64,000 nt of DNA. Origin: CAYQQR01 sp964420035 (GTDB taxonomy: Bacteria; Bacteroidota; Bacteroidia; Bacteroidales; SM23-62). Position 1 is the first letter of the stretch; the number at the start of each line of letters is the position of its first letter. Shown piece after piece: positions 34,621 to 42,000 of the stretch. The position numbers and the translations under genes are program-made. Location: assembly GCA_964420035.1 (NCBI GenBank), contig CAYQQR010000017.1, positions 6,950 through 70,949 of the forward strand. Direction: 5' to 3'. The notes under the pieces were generated by a model. The model was not told where the DNA came from. It saw only the letters and a program-made list of their open reading frames with translations, and ran no database searches.

Positions 34621-36834
34621 TTACTTGAAGAATATTTTCCCCGTACCCTTTCCGTTAACTTCACCGATCTGCATGACCTGGTCTAGACCGGCTTTTTCGG
34701 CCGCCTCCAGGTACTTTCCGGCATCATTTTCCGGCATGGCCAGTAAGAGTCCGCCCGAGGTCATGGCATCGCAGCTGATATATCTTAATGTCTTACTTAT
34801 CTTATCCTGCCAATGACAATATTCCGCGGCAAAAGCATAATTGTTTTTTGTTCCCCCGGGGATATAACCGCTCATGGCCAGGTTTTTCACCCCGGGTAGA
34901 AGGGGAATCTTATTTATTGTAATATGGGCGTCAGTGTTGGAGTTTCGGAACATCTCTGCCAGGTGTCCGGCCAATCCGAAGCCCGTGACATCGGTGCAGG
35001 CATGGACCTTCAGGCCACGGGTCAGTTCAATGGCCCTGTTGTTGAGTGCCGCCATGGTATGATTGGCTGCCTCCAGAATACCGGGATCAACTGCCCCTCT
35101 TTTTGTTGCAGTCGAAATAATGCCGGTGCCGATGGCTTTGGTCAGGATAAGCCTGTCTCCGGCTTCCGCCCCCCGGTTTCTCAGTATCTTTTCCGGGTGG
35201 ACGGTTCCGCAAGCCACCATGCCGTATTTCGGCTCATTGTCTTCTATGCTATGCCCGCCCAATATGGCAATGCCAGCTTCCTGTGCCTTATCCGAAGCGC
35301 CCCGGAGAATCTGTTCCAAAACACTCCAGGGCAGGGTTTTCACCGGAAATCCTACAATGTTGAGCCCGAACAAGGGTTTGGCTCCCATGCTGTACAGGTC
35401 GCTGAGTGCATTGGCTGCGGCAATGGCCCCGAAGGTGTAGGGATCGTCCACGATGGGGGTGAAGAAATCGAGGCTGACCACCAGGGCCGTATCCTCTGCG
35501 ATCCGGTAAACCGCTGCATCATCGGAAGTGGACAGATCTACCAGGACCGAGGGATTTGTTTGAACCGGGATATTTTGAAGGATATTTTCCAGGTCCTGGG
35601 GCCTGAGCTTGCAGGCACAGCCCATTCCGTGGGTATATTGGGTAAGCCTTAGCTTTTCTGTTTCATCAATTGAAGAATCTGTTTCCAGTCCCGCGGTCAA
35701 TTCATTATATGCTTTTGTGATCCTTTCAATGCTCTTATCGATCTCCTCCTTTGTAGTCGATTTTCCAACCGAAAAGCGTATGCTCCCCCGTGCATATTCT
35801 TCGGGCACCTGCATGGAACGGAGCACCGGGGACAGTATGACATCATCGGTATGACAGGCGGCCCCGGCGGAAGCGGCAAGCCCTTCCATCCGGGTGAGCA
35901 GGTAATCGGCATCCACCCCGTGAAAGCCCACATTCAAGGTATTGGGCAAACTGTGCTTTATCGAACCATTTCTCTTGCAACCGGGACAGGATTCCTGTAT
36001 TCCCTGCCAGAGCATATCCCGCGTAAGGGCCATATGGTCCATATTCTCCTGCAGTTCCTGTTCTGCAAGTTCACAGGCTTTGCCCAAACCCGCGATCTCC
36101 ATAACATTCTCGGTGCCGGGACGCAGACCGTATTCATGACCGGCCCCGTGCAGGATCTTTTCAATACCGGTTCCGGCGCGTACATACAATGCCCCCACGC
36201 CTTTGGGGCCGTATAACTTATGCCCGGCGATACTGAGCATTTGCACGCCCAGCTTATCAACATCCACGGGGATCTTGCCGGCCGATTGGGCCGCGTCGGT
36301 GTGGAAAGCGATATTCCTGGAACGGCATATGCCTGCCATCTCTTCGATTGGCTGGATGGTTCCGGTCTCGTTGTTGGCATGCATGATGCTCACCAGGATT
36401 GTATCGGGTTGCAGGGCCCGTTCAAGACTGCCAGGGACAACCAATCCGTCTGTATCCACAGGCAGGATGGTGAGTTTAAAGCCGTTCTTTTCAAGGTAGC
36501 GGCAGACCTCCATCACGGCAGGATGTTCCACAGACGAAGTGATGATGTGGCTTCCCCGTTCACGGTGTTTATAAGCATAGCCCTTGATCGCCAGGTTGTT
36601 GGATTCTGTTCCTCCTCCCGTAAAAATGACCTCTTCAGGCTGGCAGTTGATCAGGGAGGCTACCTGTTCCCTGGCATTCCGGAGGACTGAACGGGCCTTT
36701 ACCCCAAAGGCATGGCTGCTGGAAGGATTTCCAAAATAATCCTCCAGGAAGGGTTTCATGTATTCCGCCACCCGTCGGTCGATCGGGGTGGTGGCGTTGT
36801 AGTCCAGGTAGATCGGGATTTTGGATTTCGACAT
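34621..36834 (-). CDS. selD: Cysteine desulfurase-selenide, water dikinase fusion (NifS-SelD)
   Basis: A 737-residue bifunctional protein. Residues 1-385 are a group II/NifS-type cysteine desulfurase: DYNATTP, FTGGGTESNN, PLP lysine K206 in AGHKLYGPKG, RPGTEN and the persulfide cysteine C327 in SAGAACHTD. Residues 395-737 are SelD: THGMGCACK with C406 and K409 aligned to Cys17 and Lys20 of E. coli SelD, then SLDFFTPIVDDPYTFG, GGHSIEDNEPKYG and TDVTGFGLAGH. The first half can release selenium from selenocysteine or sulfur from cysteine, and the second makes selenophosphate. No selA, selB, selC or 2-selenouridine synthase lies in this window. Confidence 0.95.
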   Translation of the reverse strand: MSKSKIPIYLDYNATTPIDRRVAEYMKPFLEDYFGNPSSSHAFGVKARSVLRNAREQVASLINCQPEEVIFTGGGTESNNLAIKGYAYKHRERGSHIITSSVEHPAVMEVCRYLEKNGFKLTILPVDTDGLVVPGSLERALQPDTILVSIMHANNETGTIQPIEEMAGICRSRNIAFHTDAAQSAGKIPVDVDKLGVQMLSIAGHKLYGPKGVGALYVRAGTGIEKILHGAGHEYGLRPGTENVMEIAGLGKACELAEQELQENMDHMALTRDMLWQGIQESCPGCKRNGSIKHSLPNTLNVGFHGVDADYLLTRMEGLAASAGAACHTDDVILSPVLRSMQVPEEYARGSIRFSVGKSTTKEEIDKSIERITKAYNELTAGLETDSSIDETEKLRLTQYTHGMGCACKLRPQDLENILQNIPVQTNPSVLVDLSTSDDAAVYRIAEDTALVVSLDFFTPIVDDPYTFGAIAAANALSDLYSMGAKPLFGLNIVGFPVKTLPWSVLEQILRGASDKAQEAGIAILGGHSIEDNEPKYGMVACGTVHPEKILRNRGAEAGDRLILTKAIGTGIISTATKRGAVDPGILEAANHTMAALNNRAIELTRGLKVHACTDVTGFGLAGHLAEMFRNSNTDAHITINKIPLLPGVKNLAMSGYIPGGTKNNYAFAAEYCHWQDKISKTLRYISCDAMTSGGLLLAMPENDAGKYLEAAEKAGLDQVMQIGEVNGKGTGKIFFK

Positions 36835-37277
36835 GGTTGGATGAAATTAATGAAAATTTGAGAAAACTAGCTGTCACTCGCTACGCTGCTGCTCGCCTTC
36901 GCTGTAACTCGTTTCGCTGCTGCTCGCTGCGCTGTAACTATGTCTCAATGTCTCAAGGTCTCGATGTCTCAAGGTCTCAAGGTCTCGATGTCTCAAGGTC
37001 TCAAGGTCTCGATGTCTCAAGGTCTCTATGTCTCTATGTCTCAAGGTCTCGATGTCTCAAGGTCTCTATGTCTCTATGTCTCAAGGTCTCCGGTACCTCC
37101 GTGGTCCTCAATTTTCCCCTGTGCCACTCTGTGACCTAAATAATTGCGAATTGCGAATTGCGCCTGCCCGCGTGCCGTCGCCAGAGGCTATGGCCGCACG
37201 CTGTCGCAGAAGCTTTAGCGTAGGCGCCCGGTGACCGGCAGGCAAGCGTAATCCGTAATAATCATCCTGAATTCTAT
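36835..37277. repeat. Intergenic repeat region with a 19-unit octamer array
   Basis: No real gene. Next to selD is a GC-rich stretch with three copies of GCTGTAACTCG/GCTGTCACTCG-like motifs alternating with GCTGCTGCTCGC. At 36940-37091 there are nineteen tandem octamers of the type ATGTCTCA/AGGTCTCA/AGGTCTCG. They show a 24-bp higher-order period and no indel. Next come CGAATTGCGAATTGCG, a diverged palindromic segment and GGCAAGCGTAATCCGTAATAATC before nth. Because 8 is not a multiple of 3 and the units contain no stop in any frame, the array creates open frames that are artefacts. Confidence 0.88.
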
Positions 37278-37934
37278 TCAGCTCTTCCGCTCTTCCGCTC
37301 TTCTGCTTTTATAGTACTTACATATCGAGGTCAAACCACATTCCCCACACAGGGGTTTTCGGGCTTTACAAATGTACCTCCCATGCAGGATCAGCCAGTG
37401 GTGGGCTTGGGCCACCAGGTTTTCGGGGAAGTATTTCAGCAATTGTTTTTCGGTTTGGAGAGGTGTTTTGGCGTTGTGGGTCAGGCCAATACGGGTGGCC
37501 ACCCGAAAGACATGGGTATCCACGGCCAGGGACGGCTGATTATATACCACCGAGGCGACCACGTTGGCGGTCTTGCGACCGACGCCGGGCAGCTTCTGCA
37601 ATTCCTTCACATCATCCGGAACCAGCTGGTTGAAGTCGTCGACCAGCATTCTGGCCATGCCTATCAAATGTTTGGTTTTATTGTTGGGATAGGAGCAGGA
37701 TTTGATGATCTCATACACCTCTTCACTTTTGGCCCCTGCCAGGCTTTCAGGATCGGGAAATACCCTGTAGAACTCCCTGGTGATCATATTCACCCGCTTA
37801 TCGGTGCACTGGGCCGATAAAATGACAGCCACCAGCAACTGGTATGGGTTCCTGTATATCAGTTCCGTAGCGGCTTCCGGCATGGTACTGGAGAAATAGT
37901 CAATGACAAATTCAAACTTTTCCTTGCGGGTCAT
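37278..37934 (-). CDS. nth: Endonuclease III
   Basis: A 218-residue base-excision DNA glycosylase/AP lyase for oxidised pyrimidines. The helix-hairpin-helix LPGVGRKTANVV carries the catalytic lysine, with the catalytic Asp in AVDTHVFRVA. The C-terminal iron-sulfur cluster ligands follow the C-x6-C-x2-C-x5-C pattern (CKARKPLC, GEC, GLTSIC). The ATG at 37932-37934 is preferred to a GTG two codons upstream. It is a single gene bordered by the repeat region and the aromatic operon leader. Confidence 0.95.
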   Translation of the reverse strand: MTRKEKFEFVIDYFSSTMPEAATELIYRNPYQLLVAVILSAQCTDKRVNMITREFYRVFPDPESLAGAKSEEVYEIIKSCSYPNNKTKHLIGMARMLVDDFNQLVPDDVKELQKLPGVGRKTANVVASVVYNQPSLAVDTHVFRVATRIGLTHNAKTPLQTEKQLLKYFPENLVAQAHHWLILHGRYICKARKPLCGECGLTSICKYYKSRRAEERKS

Positions 37935-38000
37935 GGGCACTTTGGAAAAAACTATTTATGATCTTTTCTGATTCAGTTTATAATAAAGCAAGCCCGGTTT

Positions 38001-38032
38001 TTTGGAAATAATAAAAAGAATTGATACGTTTG
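38001..38032 (+). promoter_or_regulatory. Promoter of the aromatic amino-acid operon
   Basis: TTTG at 38001-38004, a 20-base spacer, and TACGTTTG at 38025-38032 fit the Bacteroidota -33/-7 consensus (TTTG and TAnnTTTG, spacing about 19-21). It is the best promoter match in the window. It predicts a transcript starting near 38037-38040, about 12 bases before the leader peptide and 140 before pheA. Confidence 0.75.
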
Positions 38033-38050
38033 CATGAAATTGTAAGTTAG

Positions 38051-38110
38051 ATGTTTTATTCTTTTGTATACTTCTATTTTTATTATTTCCTGCATAAAAG
38101 GCCGGGATAA
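38051..38110 (+). CDS. Phe/Tyr-rich leader peptide of the aromatic operon
   Basis: A 19-codon frame, MFYSFVYFYFYYFLHKRPG, ending with TAA at 38108-38110. Residues 2-13 contain five Phe and five Tyr codons, far above chance even in AT-rich DNA. It starts about 12 bases after the predicted transcription start and stops 26 bases before an intrinsic terminator that directly precedes pheA. The bases of its last two codons (CGGGA, 38103-38107) can pair with the terminator's 5' arm. This is the layout of pheL/trpL-type leader peptides, in which ribosome stalling senses charged tRNA. It is inferred from sequence only. Confidence 0.82.
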   Translation: MFYSFVYFYFYYFLHKRPG

Positions 38111-38166
38111 GTATATATAAGGATGTAAAAATATAGAAAGTCCCGCGAATAACGGGACTTTTTTTT
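38103..38166 (+). promoter_or_regulatory. Transcription attenuator: antiterminator and terminator alternatives
   Basis: Two exclusive structures can form. The terminator pairs AAAGTCCCG (38137-38145) with CGGGACTTT (38153-38161). The antiterminator pairs CGGGA (38103-38107, plus a U-G pair at 38108) with UCCCG (38141-38145). A ribosome stalled on the Phe/Tyr codons leaves 38103-38107 free, so the antiterminator forms and pheA is transcribed. A ribosome that reaches the UAA stop covers it, so the terminator forms. Confidence 0.75.
38137..38166 (+). terminator. Intrinsic terminator in the pheA leader
   Basis: Nine-base-pair perfect stem AAAGTCCCG/CGGGACTTT, loop CGAATAA, then a T run (eight T in 38159-38166). 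It ends 12 bases before the pheA start codon, and no plus-strand gene lies upstream except the leader peptide, so it must act as an attenuator rather than an end-of-gene terminator. Confidence 0.88.
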
Positions 38167-38178
38167 GTCTCAATAAAA

Positions 38179-39012
38179 ATGATAAAAATACTGATCCAGG
38201 GAGGTTACGGTGCCTTCCATGAAATAGCTGCCAAGCATTTTTTCAGCGGGGAGGAAACAGAGATCCTTCCGCGGAACACCTTCAAAGATGTACTCCTGTC
38301 TTTGAAGGATCACCAGGCGGACTATGGAATTATGGCCATTGAGAATTCCCTGGCCGGCAGCATTCTGCCCAATTACAACCTGCTGAAGGATTCTCCCATG
38401 CACATCATCGGGGAAGTGTACCTTCGCATCCGGCAGAACCTGGTTGCTCTTCCCGGTCAGCGTATCGAGGACATCCGGGAAGTCTTTTCCCATCCCATGG
38501 CTATATTGCAATGCCAGGAATTCTTTGATTCCTATCCCAATATCCGCCTGATCGAAAGTATGGATACAGCGCTTTCTGCCAGGGAGCTCATGGAAAAGGG
38601 TAGGACCGGGGTAGGTGCTATTGCCAGTTCCCTGGCTGCGGAAAAGTACGGTCTGGAAACCCTGGCTGAGAGTATCGAAACCAACAAGGTTAACTACACC
38701 CGATTTTTGATCCTGGGAGAAAACGGTGGTAAATGGAATGGCAGGGGCGTGAACAAGGCTTCTGTGCATTTTGCCCTGGCCCATGAGATCGGTGGCCTGT
38801 CAAAGATTTTATCCATTCTTTCATTTTATATGATCAATCTGACTAAGATCCAATCTATGCCTATTGTTGGCAGGGACTGGGAATACCAGTTTTACGTGGA
38901 TGTTGAATTCAATAACCTGGAGCGATATCGACAGTCCCTGGAGGCCATCCGCCCCTTTACCAGTGATCTGGGCATATTGGGAGAATATCAGAAAGGAAAA
39001 TCAATTATTTAA
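38179..39012 (+). CDS. pheA: Prephenate dehydratase
   Basis: A 277-residue monofunctional enzyme that converts prephenate to phenylpyruvate, the last step before Phe transamination. The periplasmic-binding-like catalytic domain has GGYGAFHEIAA, AIENSLAGSI and the catalytic NYTRF motif at about 171-175. A C-terminal ACT domain starts near residue 195. In the ACT domain the usual ESRP phenylalanine-binding motif is replaced by QSMP (LTKIQSMPIVG), so Phe feedback may be weak or altered. It is the first structural gene after the attenuator; the DAHP synthase gene starts 10 bases after its stop. Confidence 0.93.
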   Translation: MIKILIQGGYGAFHEIAAKHFFSGEETEILPRNTFKDVLLSLKDHQADYGIMAIENSLAGSILPNYNLLKDSPMHIIGEVYLRIRQNLVALPGQRIEDIREVFSHPMAILQCQEFFDSYPNIRLIESMDTALSARELMEKGRTGVGAIASSLAAEKYGLETLAESIETNKVNYTRFLILGENGGKWNGRGVNKASVHFALAHEIGGLSKILSILSFYMINLTKIQSMPIVGRDWEYQFYVDVEFNNLERYRQSLEAIRPFTSDLGILGEYQKGKSII

Positions 39013-39022
39013 AATCATCAAT

Positions 39023-40144
39023 ATGGGTGTCAACTTGAAACTTGAACCGCTGGGCCTGATGGGGGAAGAATTCAAACGTCCCATCCTGATAGCAGGGCCA
39101 TGCAGTGCAGAATCGGAGGAACAGGTAATGGCCACCGCCCGCCAGCTGGCCGAACAGGGGATACATATCTTCAGGGCGGGAATCTGGAAGCCTCGTACAA
39201 GGCCGAACGCTTTTGAAGGCGTGGGGTCCGTAGGATTACCCTGGCTCAAGAAGGTCAAGGCCGAGACCGGCATGGTCATTGCCATTGAAGTGGCCAATGT
39301 CAAACATCTTTATGAAGCGCTGAAGTATGGGGTGGACCTTATCTGGATCGGTGCCCGGACCACGGCCAATCCTTTTGCAGTGCAGGAGATCGCCGATACC
39401 CTTCAGGGTTTGGATATACCGGTATTAATAAAGAATCCCGTTAATCCGGACGTGGAGTTATGGATCGGGGCCATCGAACGGATCAATAATGCCGGTATTA
39501 CCCGTCTGGGAGCCATTCACAGGGGTTTTAACTCTTATCATGAATCGGATTTCCGGAACGATCCCCAGTGGCAGATCCCCATTGAACTGAAAAGAAGGAT
39601 ACCCGATCTTCCCCTGATCAACGATCCCAGCCATATTTGCGGAAGCCGCGAACGATTGCTGGAGATATCCCAGAAAGCCATGGACCTGAATTATGACGGT
39701 CTGATCATCGAATCGCATGTGGATCCGGATAATGCACTCAGCGATCCCAAACAACAGGTAACCCCAGGCCAGCTTCAGGATATACTGAACAACATTGTCT
39801 TCAGAAAACCACTTGCAGAAAACGGAGTGCTGCGTAACCTGGAAGAGATGCGGGGTCTTATCGATCAGCTGGATGATAAAATTATTGATATCTTTGAACG
39901 TAGGATGGAGATTGCCGAGAACATCGGGCACTACAAGAAGGCTAACAATATAACCATACTGCAATCCAAACGGTGGGATGAGATCTTGAATAAAAGAGTG
40001 AAACAGGGAGCCCTGAAAGGATTGAGTGAGGAGTTCATACAAAAGGTTTTCCGGGCCATTCACCAGGAATCCATAAACCACCAGACCCGCGTCATGAACG
40101 AAGCCCTTTCCCGGTCTGAAAAGCAAGTGGATCAAAAAAGATGA
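39023..40144 (+). CDS. Bifunctional DAHP synthase / chorismate mutase
   Basis: A 373-residue fusion. Residues 1-255 are a type I-beta (KDPG aldolase-like) 3-deoxy-7-phosphoheptulonate synthase with IAGPCSAESEEQV, FRAGIWKPRTRPNAFEG, IWIGARTTANPFAVQEI, LGAIHRGF and DPSHICGSRE. Residues about 275-365 are an AroQ-type chorismate mutase with RGLIDQLDDKIIDIFERR and IGHYKKANNITILQSKRWDE. It thus combines the entry of the shikimate pathway with its first branch point. The ATG at 39023 (MGVNLKLEPLG) is chosen because upstream in-frame codons overlap pheA. aroB overlaps its end by 4 bases. Confidence 0.94.
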   Translation: MGVNLKLEPLGLMGEEFKRPILIAGPCSAESEEQVMATARQLAEQGIHIFRAGIWKPRTRPNAFEGVGSVGLPWLKKVKAETGMVIAIEVANVKHLYEALKYGVDLIWIGARTTANPFAVQEIADTLQGLDIPVLIKNPVNPDVELWIGAIERINNAGITRLGAIHRGFNSYHESDFRNDPQWQIPIELKRRIPDLPLINDPSHICGSRERLLEISQKAMDLNYDGLIIESHVDPDNALSDPKQQVTPGQLQDILNNIVFRKPLAENGVLRNLEEMRGLIDQLDDKIIDIFERRMEIAENIGHYKKANNITILQSKRWDEILNKRVKQGALKGLSEEFIQKVFRAIHQESINHQTRVMNEALSRSEKQVDQKR

Positions 40145-41169
40145 AGACCCTGTCCCTAAATACCCGGTCTGGTGCCACGGAAATATTAATAGGAGCCGGG
40201 TTGCACGATGCATACAAGAGGATAGGGAATACCCGCTCCATAATCATCACCGATAAAAATGTACACCGCCTGCACAGGGATAGCTTTCCGGAAGAAGGGG
40301 TAATCGTCCTGCAGCCCGGAGAAAAGCACAAATCCCTGGAAACGGTCGACCGGGTCTACAATACTTTCCTCGAAGCGGAACTGGACCGGCAATCCTTTAT
40401 TCTGGGGGTAGGTGGCGGTATCGTGTGTGATCTGACCGGTTTTGTTGCTTCTACCTATTCAAGGGGATTGAAATTCGGTTTTGTTGCTTCAACCCTGTTG
40501 GCCCAGGTGGACGCCGCCATCGGAGGCAAGAACGGGATTAATTACAAGGGTTATAAAAATATGGTGGGCGTCATACGACAACCCGAGTTCATCATCAATG
40601 ACCTGAACCTGCTGGAAACTTTGCCGCAGACAGAATATATATCGGGTTTGGCAGAAGTGGTTAAGTACGGTTGTATAGCAGACCCGGATTTTTTTGAATT
40701 TATCGAAGCCCACAGCGGCGAGATCCTGTTACAGGATTCTGTCATGGTGGAGGAGATCATTTATCGCTCCGCGGCCAACAAGATCATGGTTGTAGAGTCG
40801 GATGAGCAGGAAAGCGGTCCGCGGAAAATGCTGAACTTTGGACACACCCTGGGACATGCCATAGAAAAACTCAGGGGATGGAGCCATGGTTTTGCAGTGA
40901 GCGCCGGTATGATGATCGCCGCCGAATTATCGGTCCGCTTAGGATTTCTGGACGAGAACAGCAAAGAACGCCTCATAACTCTTCTTCGGGAACTCGAACT
41001 TCCCGTAGAGATCGATCTTGATGCTTCTTCCATATATGAGGTGATCCGTAAGGATAAGAAACGGGGCGGGAAGTCGATCGACCTGATCCTCCTGCATCGC
41101 CTGGGCGATGCTTTTATTTATAACATGGAACTTGAAGAATTTAAAACCCATCTTCATGATCTGTGTTAG
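40141..41169 (+). CDS. aroB: 3-Dehydroquinate synthase
   Basis: A 342-residue NAD-dependent enzyme that cyclises DAHP to 3-dehydroquinate. Motifs include GVGGGIVCDLTGFVASTY (NAD loop), FVASTLLAQVDAAIGGKNGINY and the metal-binding histidines in NFGHTLGHAIEKL and WSHGFAVSAGM. The length is typical. The start overlaps the DAHP synthase stop (ATGA), and aroD begins 14 bases before its end, so translation is coupled through the operon. Confidence 0.96.
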   Translation: MKTLSLNTRSGATEILIGAGLHDAYKRIGNTRSIIITDKNVHRLHRDSFPEEGVIVLQPGEKHKSLETVDRVYNTFLEAELDRQSFILGVGGGIVCDLTGFVASTYSRGLKFGFVASTLLAQVDAAIGGKNGINYKGYKNMVGVIRQPEFIINDLNLLETLPQTEYISGLAEVVKYGCIADPDFFEFIEAHSGEILLQDSVMVEEIIYRSAANKIMVVESDEQESGPRKMLNFGHTLGHAIEKLRGWSHGFAVSAGMMIAAELSVRLGFLDENSKERLITLLRELELPVEIDLDASSIYEVIRKDKKRGGKSIDLILLHRLGDAFIYNMELEEFKTHLHDLC

Positions 41170-41794
41170 TCTGGCCCAAATGAATTATGCCGAAATACTG
41201 GCTGCCCTTGCTAAATCAGCGCTTGTGGAGCTCCGGCTGGAAAGTCTTGACCTGGATGATGACCAGCTCAAGAAGATACTGGGGGGCCATAAGGGTATAG
41301 TGGCCACCTGCCGCCCCGGTAAACTGAGTGAAGAAGAGCGCATTCACAAGCTGGTGCTGGCGGTCGATCAGGGTGCCCGCTACGTGGATATAGAGGTGGC
41401 GGCCAGCCATGAATTAACCACCCGGATAGTTTCCAGTGCCAATGTAAGCGGATGCGACAGCATTATTTCCTATCATAATTTTGATTTCACCCCCTCACGG
41501 GAGGTATTGGAAGACATCGTACAGGAGTGTTTTTCCCGGGGAGCAGAGGTGGCCAAGATCGCCTGTATGGTCAATGAGAACGGGGATGCAGCCAGGCTTA
41601 TGTCACTGTATGAATTGAACAGACGAATGATCGTCATCGGGATGGGAGAAAAGGGACTGATTACCCGGCTGGCAGCTCCGGTGCTGGGGGCAGAATTTAC
41701 CTTCGCTTCCCTTGAGGAAGGAAAAGAGACGGCCCCGGGACAGATCTCGTTGAGTCGGATGAAAAAGATTTATAGGGAATTGGGGGTTTTTTGA
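41156..41794 (+). CDS. aroD: 3-Dehydroquinate dehydratase, type I
   Basis: A 212-residue class I DHQase TIM barrel that forms a Schiff base and dehydrates 3-dehydroquinate. The signature LVELRLESLD is near residue 25, the catalytic His is in ISYHNFD near 107 and the Schiff-base Lys is in EVAKIACMVN near 135. The ATG at 41156 overlaps aroB by 14 bases; an earlier in-frame start would add 16 residues with no family counterpart. Many relatives use the unrelated type II enzyme (AroQ), so the type I enzyme is noteworthy. It is followed by an intergenic repeat. Confidence 0.93.
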   Translation: MICVSLAQMNYAEILAALAKSALVELRLESLDLDDDQLKKILGGHKGIVATCRPGKLSEEERIHKLVLAVDQGARYVDIEVAASHELTTRIVSSANVSGCDSIISYHNFDFTPSREVLEDIVQECFSRGAEVAKIACMVNENGDAARLMSLYELNRRMIVIGMGEKGLITRLAAPVLGAEFTFASLEEGKETAPGQISLSRMKKIYRELGVF

Positions 41795-42000
41795 ATTCAG
41801 AATTCAGCCTGCCATACGGCAGTCAGGAATTCAGAATGAGGGTGTGGGGAGTGAGTGTGGGTGTGAGGAGATTTGCAGATGTGGAGATGTGGAGACATCG
41901 AGACCTTGAGACATCGAGACCTTGAGACATCGAGACCTTGAGACATAGTTACAGCGAACGGAACAACACGATGTGATAACAAAGATTTAATCCAATAAAC
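41795..42000. repeat. Intergenic repeat element inside the aromatic operon
   Basis: No gene. It contains CAGCCTGCCATACGGCAGTCAGG and TTCAGAATGAGGGTGTG (shared with 14735-14775), a GATGTGGAGATGTG spacer, seven octamers alternating GAGACATC and GAGACCTT (41892-41947) and a GTTACAGCG tail that matches the edge of the 36940 array in inverted orientation. It separates aroD from aroC, two genes of the same pathway and strand. Confidence 0.85.

Noticed and set aside
34621..36834. Selenocysteine (UGA) in the SelD active site
   Set aside because: The active-site position is an ordinary Cys (C406) and the frame has no internal UGA.
36940..37091. Possible CRISPR array
   Set aside because: The repeats are contiguous octamers without unique spacers, and no cas gene is present.
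36837..37139. Open frames of 60-100 codons over the octamer array (repeating MSQGLKVS-like peptides)
   Set aside because: They exist only because the 8-bp unit lacks stop codons in all frames; no start context, no family and the sequence is intergenic repeat.
38864..39022. Longer N-terminus of the DAHP synthase-chorismate mutase
   Set aside because: These codons overlap pheA in another frame; the ATG at 39023 is followed by a normal family N-terminus.
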